DNA of 64,000 bases. Source: CAWAPD01 sp963783865. Its GTDB lineage: Bacteria > Actinomycetota > Thermoleophilia > UBA2241. Position numbers and translations under genes: made by a program. The notes beneath the pieces are model-generated. The model saw only the letters and a program-made list of their open reading frames with translations. It was not told the origin of the DNA and did not search any database. How positions within the stretch are numbered: the stretch's first letter is position 1; every line of letters begins with the position of its first letter. Of this stretch, positions 1-7,884 are shown piece after piece. The stretch covers positions 310,001-374,000 of the forward strand of contig CAWAPD010000003.1 in NCBI GenBank assembly GCA_963783865.1, in the 5' to 3' direction.

Positions 1-1
1 G

Positions 2-460
2 GCCAACGGGATGTACGACACGGGCCAGCAGTACCTGCAGAGCGGCGACATGGCGAAGGCCACCCAGTACTACGCGAAGGTCGCCCAGGTCTACCAGGCG
101 GCGTGGCAGAAGCAGGCGACCGATCCGGCCGTCGGCGCCGACTTCGCGACCTCGCTGTTCTACGCCGGCGACACACAGGGGGCGCTCGCCATCGTCGACC
201 AGGCGCTGAAGCTCAAGCCTACCGATGACGTGCTGCAGAAGGCGCTGATGAACAAGGGCAACTTCCTGGCCATGGCCGGTCGGGTGGCGATCAGCAAGGG
301 CAACGAGGCGGCCGGGCAGAAGCTCCTGGCGCAGGCGAAGGTGTCGTACGAGGCCTCGATCAAGGTCGCCCCCGGAACGGTCACGGCCAAGCAGGCCCAG
401 AGCGAGATCACGACGCTCTCGCAGGTCACTCCCGCGGCGGCGGTCAGCACGACCCCGTAG
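2..460 (+). CDS. TPR-repeat protein, C-terminal part (5' end outside window)
   Basis: The frame is already open at base 2, so this is the 3' end of a longer gene; about 152 residues are visible before the TAG stop. The visible part is all-helical with tetratricopeptide-like pairs (for example the helix around YLQSGDMAKATQYYAKV and the later SLFYAGDTQGALAIVDQAL), then a Thr/Ala/Pro-rich tail. TPR solenoids usually scaffold protein contacts; there is no catalytic motif. It is followed 35 bp later by a divIC-like cell-division gene in the same direction. The partner and role cannot be read from this fragment. Confidence 0.6.
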   Translation, partial: ANGMYDTGQQYLQSGDMAKATQYYAKVAQVYQAAWQKQATDPAVGADFATSLFYAGDTQGALAIVDQALKLKPTDDVLQKALMNKGNFLAMAGRVAISKGNEAAGQKLLAQAKVSYEASIKVAPGTVTAKQAQSEITTLSQVTPAAAVSTTP

Positions 461-495
461 CAGGGAACCTGCCGGTCGCGAACGAATCCCTCACC

Positions 496-906
496 ATGGC
501 ACGCTCGACGAGTCCAGCTCTCTCGCGAACGGCGCCCGCTCGCCTGCACCCCGGGCGGCTGGCGCTGCTCGCGCTGCTGCTCGTCGGGGCTGCCTTCTAC
601 GTCTCGCCGCTGCGCGCCTTCTTCGCGCAACAGGACCGGTACCGGCAGGAGGCCGCGGAGCTGGCCCAGGCGAAAGCGCAGAACGCCGCCCTTCAGGGTC
701 AGCTCGCGAAGCTCAAGACCGGCTCCTTCATCGAGCAGCAGGCGCGCGAGCAGTTCCAGCTCGTGCCGCCCGGCATGCAGGTCTTCGTCGTCAAGGGCTT
801 GCCCTCCGAGCCGGCGGCGAGCCCGGAGTCGACCGCCGCGCCCACGCCCGGCCCGCCGTCGCTGGCGGCTCGGCTGAGCGACCTGTGGAAGACCCTGCGC
901 GAGTGA
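496..906 (+). CDS. DivIC/FtsB-like septum formation initiator
   Basis: A 136-residue single-pass membrane protein. A basic N-terminus is followed by one transmembrane segment (about residues 22-36), a Gln/Ala-rich coiled coil (about 44-75) and the family block AREQFQLVPPGMQVFVVKG, then a Pro-rich tail. This is the plan of FtsB/DivIC proteins, which bridge FtsL and FtsQ at the division septum with the coiled coil outside the membrane. In many Actinomycetota this gene lies between enolase and a DUF501 gene, and here DUF501 does follow directly. The Pro-rich C-terminal 30 residues are a lineage-specific extension. Confidence 0.85.
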   Translation: MARSTSPALSRTAPARLHPGRLALLALLLVGAAFYVSPLRAFFAQQDRYRQEAAELAQAKAQNAALQGQLAKLKTGSFIEQQAREQFQLVPPGMQVFVVKGLPSEPAASPESTAAPTPGPPSLAARLSDLWKTLRE

Positions 907-1427
907 CGCCGGCGGCGCGGGCGGCGCGCGACCGCCGCCTCGTGACCGCGCAGCTCGGTCGCGCGCCGCATCCCTGGCGCCGCGTGGTCGCCCGCTGCCC
1001 GTGGGGCTCGCCGGCGGTGGTCGAGAACCTCCCGTACGATGCCGCCGGCCGGCCGTTCCCGACCCTGTTCTGGGCGACCTGCCCGGCGCTGGTGGCGGCC
1101 GTGTCGGCCGTCGAGAGCGGCGGCGGCGTGCGCCGCTTCGCGGCCCTCGCCGCCGCCGATCCGGCCTTGGGCGCCTCGCTGCGCTCGGCGACTGCCTACG
1201 AGCGCCGGCGCCGCCGCGTACTGGCCGCGCGCACCGGTCACCCCATGAAGGACGACGGCGCCTCGCTCGCCACCGGGATCGGCGGCGTCGCCGACCCGGC
1301 GGCGATCAAGTGCCTGCACGCACACGCCGCCCACGCGCTCGCTCGCCCCGGCTACGAGCTCGGCGCCGCCGTCCTGGCGGCCGCCGGCCCGCTCTGGCCG
1401 GCGGCCGCCTGCTGCACGCCCGCCTGA
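903..1427 (+). CDS. DUF501 family protein
   Basis: About 174 residues from a GTG at 903, whose GTGA overlaps the stop of the divIC-like gene; an in-frame GTG at 885 is an alternative. The DUF501 signatures are visible: CPWGSPAVVENLPYD, PFPTLFWATCPAL near residues 37-75, an Arg-rich segment, then IGGVADPAAIKCLHAH with conserved Cys and two His. The function of the family is unknown; its conserved position beside divIC and often exopolyphosphatase suggests a housekeeping role. Translational coupling to the upstream gene is likely from the overlap. Confidence 0.85.
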   Translation: MTPAARAARDRRLVTAQLGRAPHPWRRVVARCPWGSPAVVENLPYDAAGRPFPTLFWATCPALVAAVSAVESGGGVRRFAALAAADPALGASLRSATAYERRRRRVLAARTGHPMKDDGASLATGIGGVADPAAIKCLHAHAAHALARPGYELGAAVLAAAGPLWPAAACCTPA

Positions 1428-1470
1428 CTCGCGCTCCGCCGCCGCAGATATACTGTCCGCGGACGGCGGC

Positions 1471-1558
1471 GCCGGAGTGGCGGAACGGTAGACGCCGGCG
1501 ACTTAAAATCGCCCGAGCCACGTTGCTCGTGTGGGTTCGAGTCCCACCTCCGGCACCA
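1471..1558 (+). tRNA. tRNA-Leu (anticodon UAA)
   Basis: The acceptor arms GCCGGAG (1471-1477) and CTCCGGC (1548-1554) pair perfectly, followed by discriminator A and an encoded CCA (1556-1558). The anticodon stem GGCGA/TCGCC (1497-1501/1509-1513) encloses loop CTTAAAA, giving anticodon TAA at 1504-1506. A long type II variable arm and the T-arm with GTTCGAGTC follow, as expected for leucine. It reads the rare UUA codon and is the equivalent of streptomycete bldA tRNA. Confidence 0.97.
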
Positions 1559-1645
1559 GCGTCCGCGCCGCAGGTGTTGTGCGCCGCCGGCGCGGCGGGC
1601 GCCGCGCCGGCGGCGCACGACGGCACAGCCGCCAACGGGAGTCAC

Positions 1646-2455
1646 ATGGGAACCATCGTCGCGCTCGTGATCGTCGCCGTCGCCGCCGGCCTGCTGGGCA
1701 GCATGCTCGGCGTGGGCGGCGGCGTCATCCTCGTGCCGGTGATGAGCCTGTTCCTGGGGGTCCCGCTCAAGACCGCCATCGCCACGAGCCTCGTGTGCGT
1801 GGTCGTGACCTCGTCGGCGTCGCAGGTCCAGTACGTTGGCAAGGGGCTGACCAACATCCGGCTCGGCATGACCCTCGAGATCGGCACCACCCTCGGCGCC
1901 CTGGTCGGCGGCCTGACGGCCGTCTACATCAGCACCTCAATCCTGTACGGCGTCTTCGCCGGCATCCTGGTCTACGTGATCGTCAGCATGGAGCGGCGGC
2001 CCACCCGAAGCGTCGCCGCCGACGTCGCGGTCGAAGGACGGCCGGCGACCTTCGTCGACCCCGAGACGGGCGAGATGCGCCGCTACGGGGTGCGCCGCTA
2101 CTCGATCGGGCTGCCGGCGAGCTTCGTGGCCGGCGACCTGTCGGCGCTGCTCGGGGTCGGAGGCGGCATCGTCAAGGTGCCGATCATGAACCTCGTCATG
2201 AAGGTGCCCCTGCGGGTCTCCATCGCGACCAGCAACCTGATGATCGGCGTCACGGCGGCGACCGGAGCGATCGTGTACTACGGCCACCATCTCGTCTCGC
2301 CGCACTACACGGTGCCGGCGGCGTTGGCCGTGCTGGTCGGCGCCCAGGCCGGCCCGCGCGTCGCCGGCCGCCTGCCCGTCTTGGTCCTGCGCCGGCTGTT
2401 CCAGCTGCTGCTCGTGGTGTTCGCCGTGCAGATGGCCCTGAAGGTGGTGGCCTGA
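1646..2455 (+). CDS. TauE/SafE family anion exporter
   Basis: A 269-residue polytopic membrane protein starting at the ATG after GGGAG (1637-1641). Two related halves each begin with a Gly-rich helix, GSMLGVGGGVILVPVMSL and LLGVGGGIVKVPIMNLVM, followed by an I-A-T-S motif (TAIATSLV, SIATSNLM); this internal duplication is diagnostic of the TauE/SafE family. Members export sulfite, sulfoacetate or related anions. A roughly 45-residue soluble loop links the halves. It is one base upstream of a DUF1634 membrane gene, its common partner. Confidence 0.9.
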   Translation: MGTIVALVIVAVAAGLLGSMLGVGGGVILVPVMSLFLGVPLKTAIATSLVCVVVTSSASQVQYVGKGLTNIRLGMTLEIGTTLGALVGGLTAVYISTSILYGVFAGILVYVIVSMERRPTRSVAADVAVEGRPATFVDPETGEMRRYGVRRYSIGLPASFVAGDLSALLGVGGGIVKVPIMNLVMKVPLRVSIATSNLMIGVTAATGAIVYYGHHLVSPHYTVPAALAVLVGAQAGPRVAGRLPVLVLRRLFQLLLVVFAVQMALKVVA

Positions 2456-2456
2456 G

Positions 2457-2801
2457 ATGGCGCGCCGCCGCGCCGAACCGATCGACCGGGTGGTGCAGGC
2501 GACCCTGGTGGCGGGTGTCGTGACCTCGACGGCGCTGCTCGTCGCCGGGCTGGTGCTGACCGCTCTCGGCCACGGCGGCGTGCCCGACGTGACCCTGAGC
2601 GTCAGCGAGGCCGTGAGGGGGCTGGCTCACGGTGAGCCCGACGCCTACTACTCGCTGGGCCTGCTGGTGATGATCCTCACGCCGTTCGTGCGCGTGATCG
2701 GGTCCGTGATCGCGTTCGCCGTCGAGCGCGACTGGCGCTACGTGGCGGTGACCGCGACGGTGCTGGCGATCATGCTCGTCACCATCGTCGTGAGCGCCTA
2801 G
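2457..2801 (+). CDS. DUF1634 membrane protein, TauE partner
   Basis: A 114-residue protein with three hydrophobic segments (about residues 14-35, 62-84 and 94-113). The conserved core SLGLLVMILTPFVRVIGSVIAF identifies DUF1634. The gene starts one base after the TauE-like stop, so the two are translated together. DUF1634 proteins commonly sit beside TauE/SafE exporters, probably as an accessory subunit; the biochemical role is not established. Confidence 0.85.
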   Translation: MARRRAEPIDRVVQATLVAGVVTSTALLVAGLVLTALGHGGVPDVTLSVSEAVRGLAHGEPDAYYSLGLLVMILTPFVRVIGSVIAFAVERDWRYVAVTATVLAIMLVTIVVSA

Positions 2802-2846
2802 CGAGCGGTATGCTCAGGTCGTCGAGCTGAGAAGGGCGGGCACGAG

Positions 2847-3674
2847 ATGACGGTCACACGGGTCCAGGAGGGGTACGGCATCGTCGGGCGCGGCGACGAG
2901 CTCGCGCTGGCGCTCGCCGTGCTGGCTGCGGGGCGCAACCTGCTGCTCGAGGGTCCGGTCGGCGTGGGCAAGACCACGGTGGCCCTGGCCGTCTGCGGCC
3001 ATCTCGGCCGCGAGACCGTACGTGTGGACGGCGACGACCGCTACTCCGAGAGCAAGCTGACCGGCTGGTTCGACCCGCCGCTCGTGCTGCAGCGCGGCTA
3101 CTCCGAGGAGAGCTTCTTCGCCGGGCCGCTCGTGCGCGCCATGCGCGAGGGCGCCGTGCTGTTCATCAACGAGCTCAACCGCATGCCGGAGGCGGTGCAG
3201 AACGTGCTGCTGCCGGCCCTCGATGAGCGCCTGTTGCTGGTGCCGCGCATCGGCGAGGTGCGAGCCACCGACGGGTTCCAGGTCGTGGCCACCATGAACC
3301 CGGTCGAGTACATCGCCACCGGCCACCTGTCCGAGGCGCTGCGCGACCGCTTCGAGCGCGTGGGCCTCGACTACCAGAGCGCCGAGGAGGAGACGGAGAT
3401 CGTCGCCCGCGCGACCGCCTGCGCCGATGCCGCGCTGGTGCGCGAGGCCGTGGCGGTCGCGCGGGCGACGCGCGACGACCCGCGCTTCCGCAAGGGGGCG
3501 TCGGTGAGGGCGGCGATCGCAATCGTGGCGATCGCCGCCCATCTCGACGGTCCCGACGCGCTGCGCCGTGCCGCCGAGGTGGCGCTGCCCACCCGGGTCG
3601 AGCTCCACGACGAGGCCGACGCCGACCTGGCCGCCGTCCTCGACGAGATCGTCCCACTCCCAAAAGTGGAGTGA
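2847..3674 (+). CDS. MoxR-type AAA+ ATPase
   Basis: 275 residues. Walker A GPVGVGKTT lies at 36-44, Walker B VLFINELN around 104-111, sensor 1 at VVATMNP, and the arginine-finger region is ALRDRFERV. The short form, compact lid and pairing with a downstream VWA gene match MoxR ATPases, which act as chaperones or metal-insertion motors with VWA partners. Walker B reads I-N-E-L rather than the usual D-E, but the catalytic Glu is kept. Its stop codon is embedded in a G+C hairpin and overlaps the GTG of the VWA gene. Confidence 0.9.
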   Translation: MTVTRVQEGYGIVGRGDELALALAVLAAGRNLLLEGPVGVGKTTVALAVCGHLGRETVRVDGDDRYSESKLTGWFDPPLVLQRGYSEESFFAGPLVRAMREGAVLFINELNRMPEAVQNVLLPALDERLLLVPRIGEVRATDGFQVVATMNPVEYIATGHLSEALRDRFERVGLDYQSAEEETEIVARATACADAALVREAVAVARATRDDPRFRKGASVRAAIAIVAIAAHLDGPDALRRAAEVALPTRVELHDEADADLAAVLDEIVPLPKVE

Positions 3675-4615
3675 GGGGCGGCGGGGACGAGGTCCCCGCC
3701 GCCCCTCAGTCCCCGCACGCGCCGACCGCGATCGTCGCCCTCGCGACGCCTGAGGCCAGCGGGGGCGAGCCCGCGCCCACCCTCCACGACCGGCTCGCCG
3801 AGCGCCTGCACGTCGAACCCGGCGCGCTCAGCGGCTGGCTGGTGGCGTCGAGCCTGTCTCGCACCGGCTTCGACGCCGGCAACCGCGAGCTGCGCGAGTA
3901 CGCGCGCAAGCTCGCCGCCGACGCGGTGCTGCGCCGCGCCGCGCAGCTCGTCGGCCCGATCCGGCGCGCCACGCGGCCCGTGGTCGCGGTCATGGACGAG
4001 CCGTACCGCGGCGAGCTCGACGTCGACGAGACACTCGAGAACCTGACCGGCAAGCCGCACCCCGAGCGTGACGACTGGGTCGTCGAGCTGCGCGAGGACC
4101 GCGCGCAGCAGGTCGTGCTGATGCTCGACACGTCGCTGTCGATGGCCGGCGAGAACTTGGCGATCGCCGCCGTGGCGGCGGCCGTGCTGGCGCTGAAGAT
4201 GCGCGGCGAGGACCTGTCGGTGGTGTGCTTCGAGAGCACGGCCGCCGCCCTCAGCCACCTGGAGGAGCCCGGCGCGCCCGAGGCCGTCGTCGAGAAGATC
4301 CTGGGTCAACCGGCACGCGGCTACACCAACATCGAGGACGCCCTGCGGGTGGGCAGCCGCGAGGTCGCCCGGGGCCGGAACCCTCGCCGCGCCGGCCTGC
4401 TGATCACCGACGGCGTGTGGACGGCCGGCGGCGACCCGACGTACCTCGCGGCGGAGTTCCCGCGCCTGTTCGTGCTGCTCACCGAGGACTACAAGATGGA
4501 CGAGGAGCTCTGCCGCCGGCTGGCGGCGATAGGCCGCGGCGACGTGTTCCGGGTGAAGCACCACTCGCAGTTGCCGGCGCGGATGCTGGAGATCGCCAAC
4601 CGGGTGTTGCGGTAG
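3671..4615 (+). CDS. VWA-domain protein, MoxR partner
   Basis: 314 residues from a GTG overlapping the MoxR stop (GTGA). Residues 1-35 are low-complexity, partly encoded by a hairpin; a helical segment follows, then a von Willebrand A domain with the MIDAS motif DTSLSM (DxSxS) near residue 153, a conserved Thr in ARGYTNIED and the Asp of LLITDGVW. Such proteins bind divalent metal and work with the MoxR ATPase encoded immediately upstream. No transmembrane segment or signal peptide is seen, so it is probably cytoplasmic. The only ordinary in-frame alternative start is a GTG at 3842, which would cut into the conserved helical region. Confidence 0.85.
   Translation: MRGGGDEVPAAPQSPHAPTAIVALATPEASGGEPAPTLHDRLAERLHVEPGALSGWLVASSLSRTGFDAGNRELREYARKLAADAVLRRAAQLVGPIRRATRPVVAVMDEPYRGELDVDETLENLTGKPHPERDDWVVELREDRAQQVVLMLDTSLSMAGENLAIAAVAAAVLALKMRGEDLSVVCFESTAAALSHLEEPGAPEAVVEKILGQPARGYTNIEDALRVGSREVARGRNPRRAGLLITDGVWTAGGDPTYLAAEFPRLFVLLTEDYKMDEELCRRLAAIGRGDVFRVKHHSQLPARMLEIANRVLR
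3672..3708. terminator. G+C hairpin over MoxR stop / VWA start
   Basis: A perfect 16-bp stem (3672-3687 with 3693-3708) and 5-base loop begins at the MoxR stop codon and occupies the first codons of the VWA gene. It has the GAGGGGCGGCGG core seen at many gene ends in this window. There is no U-tract. It may attenuate transcription or control VWA initiation. Confidence 0.55.
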
Positions 4616-4629
4616 GGAGGGAGGGCCGA

Positions 4630-4675
4630 GGGGCGGCGGGGCGGGCGGGCGCGAGCCCGCCCGCCCCGCCGCCCC
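4630..4675. terminator. G+C hairpin after VWA gene
   Basis: A perfect 21-bp stem (4630-4650 with 4655-4675) with a GCGA loop lies 14 bases after the VWA stop. There is no U-tract. It most likely ends the MoxR-VWA transcript. Confidence 0.75.
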
Positions 4676-4802
4676 TCCGTCCAGTACGACCGTTTTCGTT
4701 CTCTTACTATCGCGCCTTCGCGGGGAATGCTACATTGAGTGAGATCACGCGCGCCGAACCAGGCGCGCAGGGGGGACTGTCCTAGCCAACAGGAGGCATT
4801 TC

Positions 4803-5693
4803 ATGGGCGGGATCATCGCAGGCGTCATCATCCTGGTCGTCGTCATCTTCGCGATCGCGACGGTCCTCTCGGGGATCCGCATCGTGCGGCCTACGCACCG
4901 CGGCCTGGTCGAGCGCCTGGGCAAGTACGCCCGCTACGCCGAGCCCGGCTTCCACATCATCATCCCGTACATGGAACGGATGTATCAGGTCGACATCCGC
5001 GAGGTGCTGGTCGAGGCGCAACCGCAGACCATCATCACCAACGACAACCTGAACGCCAAGGTCGACGCCCAGGTCTACCTCAAGGTCAAGTCCGACGAGG
5101 AGAACGTCAAGGCGTCGCAGTACAACGTCACCAACTACGAGCTGCAGATCGTCAACCTGGCGCGCACCACGCTGCGCAACATCATCGGCACCATGACCCT
5201 GAAGTCGGCGAACAGCGAGCGCGGCAAGATCAACGAGGAGCTGCGCAGCACCCTCAAGATCGAGACCGCGAGCTGGGGCATCGAAATCCTGCGCACCGAG
5301 CTGAAGGAGATCGACCCGCCGCCGGACGTGCAGGAGACGATGAACAAGGTCGTGAAGGCCGAGAACGAGAAGATCGCCGCTGTGGACTTCGCCACGGCGA
5401 CCGAGACACAGGCCGACGGCCAGCGCCGCGCCGAGATCAAGAAGGCCGAGGGCATCAAGCAGGCCAAGATCCTCGAGGCCGAGGGCGAGGCGCAGGCGAT
5501 CCAGCTCGTCAACGAGGCGGCCGACAAGTTCTTCGTGGGCAACGCCCAGATGCTGCGCAAGCTCGAGGCCGTCGAGCGCGCGCTCTACCAGAACGCGAAG
5601 GTGGTCGTGCCGTCCGACACCCAGCTGGTCAACGTGATCGGCGACCTGGGCGGCCTGGTGCCGCTCAAGGCCGACGGCAAGGGCGCCGGCTGA
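4803..5693 (+). CDS. SPFH/stomatin-like membrane protein (slipin/QmcA type)
   Basis: 296 residues with AGGAGG upstream of the ATG. One N-terminal transmembrane helix (about 3-24) precedes an SPFH domain (IRIVRPTHRGLVERLGKYARY, then IIPYMERMYQVDIRE) and a long Ala/Glu/Lys-rich coiled coil (about 190-245, KKAEGIKQAKILEAEGEAQA). It matches slipin/QmcA proteins that form oligomeric cages or scaffold membrane microdomains, often with NfeD or FtsH proteases. No NfeD gene is adjacent; it appears monocistronic, flanked by G+C hairpins on both sides. Confidence 0.92.
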   Translation: MGGIIAGVIILVVVIFAIATVLSGIRIVRPTHRGLVERLGKYARYAEPGFHIIIPYMERMYQVDIREVLVEAQPQTIITNDNLNAKVDAQVYLKVKSDEENVKASQYNVTNYELQIVNLARTTLRNIIGTMTLKSANSERGKINEELRSTLKIETASWGIEILRTELKEIDPPPDVQETMNKVVKAENEKIAAVDFATATETQADGQRRAEIKKAEGIKQAKILEAEGEAQAIQLVNEAADKFFVGNAQMLRKLEAVERALYQNAKVVVPSDTQLVNVIGDLGGLVPLKADGKGAG

Positions 5694-5708
5694 GACACCG
5701 ACTGCTCG

Positions 5709-5748
5709 AAGGGGCGGCGGCGGCGCGTGAGCGCCGCCGCCGCCCCTT
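5709..5748. terminator. G+C hairpin after SPFH gene
   Basis: An 18-bp perfect stem (5709-5726 with 5731-5748), GTGA loop, AAGGGGCGG/CCGCCCCTT ends, 15 bases after the stop. It separates the SPFH gene from the fur promoter. Confidence 0.75.
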
Positions 5749-5804
5749 TCACGTGCGGCGGGGCGCTGCACACCCCGCCGCGCCTTCGTTGCGCGCCGAC
5801 AAGT

Positions 5805-5832
5805 TTGACCGCACGCTCGCTTGCGGTATAGG
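5805..5832 (+). promoter_or_regulatory. Sigma-70-type promoter of fur-cbiMQO
   Basis: The -35 TTGACC (5805-5810) and -10 TATAGG (5827-5832) are separated by 16 bp. The predicted start near 5839 falls inside the palindromic operator at 5832-5850, so a repressor bound there would block initiation. Confidence 0.7.
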
Positions 5833-5850
5833 TTGAAAACCGTTTTCAAC
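5832..5850. promoter_or_regulatory. Fur/Zur-type operator
   Basis: A perfect 9-1-9 palindrome, GTTGAAAAC-C-GTTTTCAAC, abuts the -10 box and covers the predicted transcription start. The architecture and the TGAAAA/TTTTCA core resemble Fur-family (Fur, Zur, Nur) boxes. The gene immediately downstream encodes a Fur-family protein, so autoregulation is likely. Confidence 0.75.
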
Positions 5851-5860
5851 TGGGGGTAGC

Positions 5861-6307
5861 GTGACGCTAGCGACCACTGAGACCACCGCGCTGCGCGGCA
5901 TCCGTCTGACCAGAGCCCGCGCGGCTATCCTCAGCGCGCTGGCCGAGGGCGGGCGGTCCTTCACGGCGCGCGAGCTCTACGACGAGCTGCGTCCCGCCAC
6001 GCCCGTGGGACTGGTCACCGTCTACCGCGCGCTGGCGCTGTTCGAAGAGCGCGGCCTCGTGCGGGCCGCCGGCCGGCGCGGGGGAGAGGCCCTGTACTCG
6101 GCCTGCGAGCTCGGCGAGCACCATCACCATCTGGTCTGCGAGCGCTGCGGGGCAGTCGAGGAGAGCACCGTCTGCCACTGTGACACGCTCGAGCGCGAGC
6201 TCGTCGACGCGCACGGGTTCGTCCTGTCGTCGTCGGTCGCCAACTACTACGGGTTGTGCGCGGCCTGCGCGACGGCGGCTGCGGCCGCGCGCGACGAGGG
6301 GGTGTAG
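5861..6307 (+). CDS. Fur-family metalloregulator (Fur/Zur/Nur type)
   Basis: 148 residues from a GTG preceded by TGGGGG. An N-terminal winged helix (RLTRARAAILSALAEGG ... TVYRALALFEERGLV) leads to the dimerisation/metal domain with HHHHLVCERCGAVEE and a C-terminal GLCAAC, the two CxxC pairs of the structural zinc site plus the His-rich regulatory site. It is the first gene of an operon with a Co/Ni ECF transporter, separated by no bases from cbiM. That context suggests a sensor of nickel, cobalt or zinc rather than iron, but the metal cannot be assigned from sequence. It probably represses its own promoter through the palindrome at 5832-5850. Confidence 0.88.
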   Translation: MTLATTETTALRGIRLTRARAAILSALAEGGRSFTARELYDELRPATPVGLVTVYRALALFEERGLVRAAGRRGGEALYSACELGEHHHHLVCERCGAVEESTVCHCDTLERELVDAHGFVLSSSVANYYGLCAACATAAAAARDEGV

Positions 6308-7078
6308 ATGTCCCACATCCACATCCCCGACGGCGTCCTGCCGCTCTGGCTGATCGGCCTGGGCTGGGCCGTAGCGATCGCGATGCTGGCGGCGTCGTTC
6401 GCCGCGCTGCGCCGCGCCCCGCGCGAGCGCGTCGTGCCGCGCCTGGGCGTGGTAGCGGCCTTGGTGATCGCCGCCATGTCGACCGAGATCGTGCCCATCG
6501 CCTACCACGTCAACCTGACCGTGCTCGCCGGCATCCTGCTGGGGCCCGCCGCCGGCCCGCTGCTGGCCTTCGTCGTCAACGTCGTCCTCGCCCTGTTCGG
6601 CCACGGCGGCGTCACGGTGATCGGCCTGAACACGGTGATCATCGGCACCGAGTGCGTGCTCGGCTGGGCGTTGTTCCGCCTGCTGGGGCGCGCGTGGCCG
6701 CGGCGCGTCGGCCTGGCGGCCGGCGTGGCGACCGTGCTCACCCTGTTCGTCTCGACGACCATGCTGATCGGCGTCGTGGCGCTGTCGGGGACCAACCCGG
6801 CGACGGCCCGCGACACTGGCGCGCTCGACCCCGGCACGCTCTCGCTCTCGAACCCGTTCGGCGGGGGACTCGTGGCCAACCGCATCGTCACTCCCGAGCA
6901 GGAGCTGCAGCGCCAGGCCCCCCACCTGGCGCTGTGGAAGTTCGCTGTGGCGGTCTATGGGCTGGGGTCGATCGGCTGGGCGATCGAGGGCACGCTGACC
7001 GGGTTCATGGTCGCCTTCGTGGTCCGGGTGCGGCCCGCGCTCCTGGTGCGCGCGAAAGGGGTGGCGCGATGGACGTAG
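6308..7078 (+). CDS. cbiM: CbiM-like substrate subunit of Co/Ni ECF transporter
   Basis: 256 residues beginning MSHIHIPDGVLP, the conserved N-terminus in which the amino group and His residues bind the metal in CbiM/NikM. Several transmembrane helices follow, with the conserved LAGILLGPAAGPLLAF and FGHGGVTVIGLNT blocks. It starts directly after the fur stop. No separate cbiN is present; the C-terminal half carries an extra loop and helix (about residues 160-245) that may take its place. With the B12-dependent ribonucleotide reductase in this window, cobalt is a plausible cargo, but nickel is equally compatible. Confidence 0.88.
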   Translation: MSHIHIPDGVLPLWLIGLGWAVAIAMLAASFAALRRAPRERVVPRLGVVAALVIAAMSTEIVPIAYHVNLTVLAGILLGPAAGPLLAFVVNVVLALFGHGGVTVIGLNTVIIGTECVLGWALFRLLGRAWPRRVGLAAGVATVLTLFVSTTMLIGVVALSGTNPATARDTGALDPGTLSLSNPFGGGLVANRIVTPEQELQRQAPHLALWKFAVAVYGLGSIGWAIEGTLTGFMVAFVVRVRPALLVRAKGVARWT

Positions 7079-7884
7079 CCACCGTCGACCTGTGGGCGAC
7101 GGCCGGCCGCAGCCCGCTGCACCGGGCGTCGCCTCTCGCCAAGGTGCTCGCCGCCGGCCTCTGCCTGGCGGCGGTCATCGTGGTGCAGAACGTGCTCGTC
7201 GTGCTGACGATCTACCTGGTGGCGCTGGCGGCGGCGCGGCGCAGCGGCTTGCCGCTGCGCGCCTACGCCGCCGCCACCCTGTACCCGGGCATCTTCGCCG
7301 TGCTCTACGCGATCGCCGCCTACAACGGCAGCCTGATCGGCCCGCTCACGATCGTCGCCAAGGCGATCACGGCGGCGTCGGTCGTCGTGCTCGTGATCGC
7401 GACGACGCCGTACCCGCGCCTGTTCGCGGTGGCGCGGCTGGTGCTGCCGGCGCTGATCGTGGACGTGCTGTACATGACCTATCGCTCGGTGTTCATCGTG
7501 CTCGGTATCCTCGGCCGGGCGATGACCGCCATGCGGCTGCGCGGCGGCCTGCTGGGACGCAACACCGGGCAGCGGCTGCGCAACTTCGCGACGGCGCTCG
7601 GCGTGGGCGCCATCCGCTCGCTCGAGGTCGGCGAGCACACCTACGCCGTCATGCGCGTGCGGGGCTACTCGGGCCGGATCTCCGCCGAAAGCGCCGGCTC
7701 GTTGGCCTGGCGCGACGCCCCGCTGCTGGCGGCGGCCGCGGCGCTGTGCGCGCTCGCCGTCTGGTCGCGCTACGACTGGCGGACCGTCAACCCCTACAGC
7801 TGGCTGCCCGCCGCGGCCGCCGCCCTCGTGCTGCTCGCCGCCGTCGCCGTTCCCGTCACGCCGGTCGTCGGGAGGGCGCGGTGA
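7069..7884 (+). CDS. cbiQ: CbiQ-like ECF transmembrane subunit
   Basis: 271 residues from an ATG overlapping the cbiM end by 10 bases. It has five or six transmembrane helices and the paired Ala-Arg-Gly-like coupling helices typical of ECF T-subunits: AMTAMRLRG and YAVMRVRGYSG near residues 155 and 195. T-subunits transmit ATP hydrolysis to the substrate-binding CbiM. The stop overlaps the GTG of cbiO (GTGA), giving a tightly coupled M-Q-O cassette. Confidence 0.9.
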   Translation: MDVATVDLWATAGRSPLHRASPLAKVLAAGLCLAAVIVVQNVLVVLTIYLVALAAARRSGLPLRAYAAATLYPGIFAVLYAIAAYNGSLIGPLTIVAKAITAASVVVLVIATTPYPRLFAVARLVLPALIVDVLYMTYRSVFIVLGILGRAMTAMRLRGGLLGRNTGQRLRNFATALGVGAIRSLEVGEHTYAVMRVRGYSGRISAESAGSLAWRDAPLLAAAAALCALAVWSRYDWRTVNPYSWLPAAAAALVLLAAVAVPVTPVVGRAR

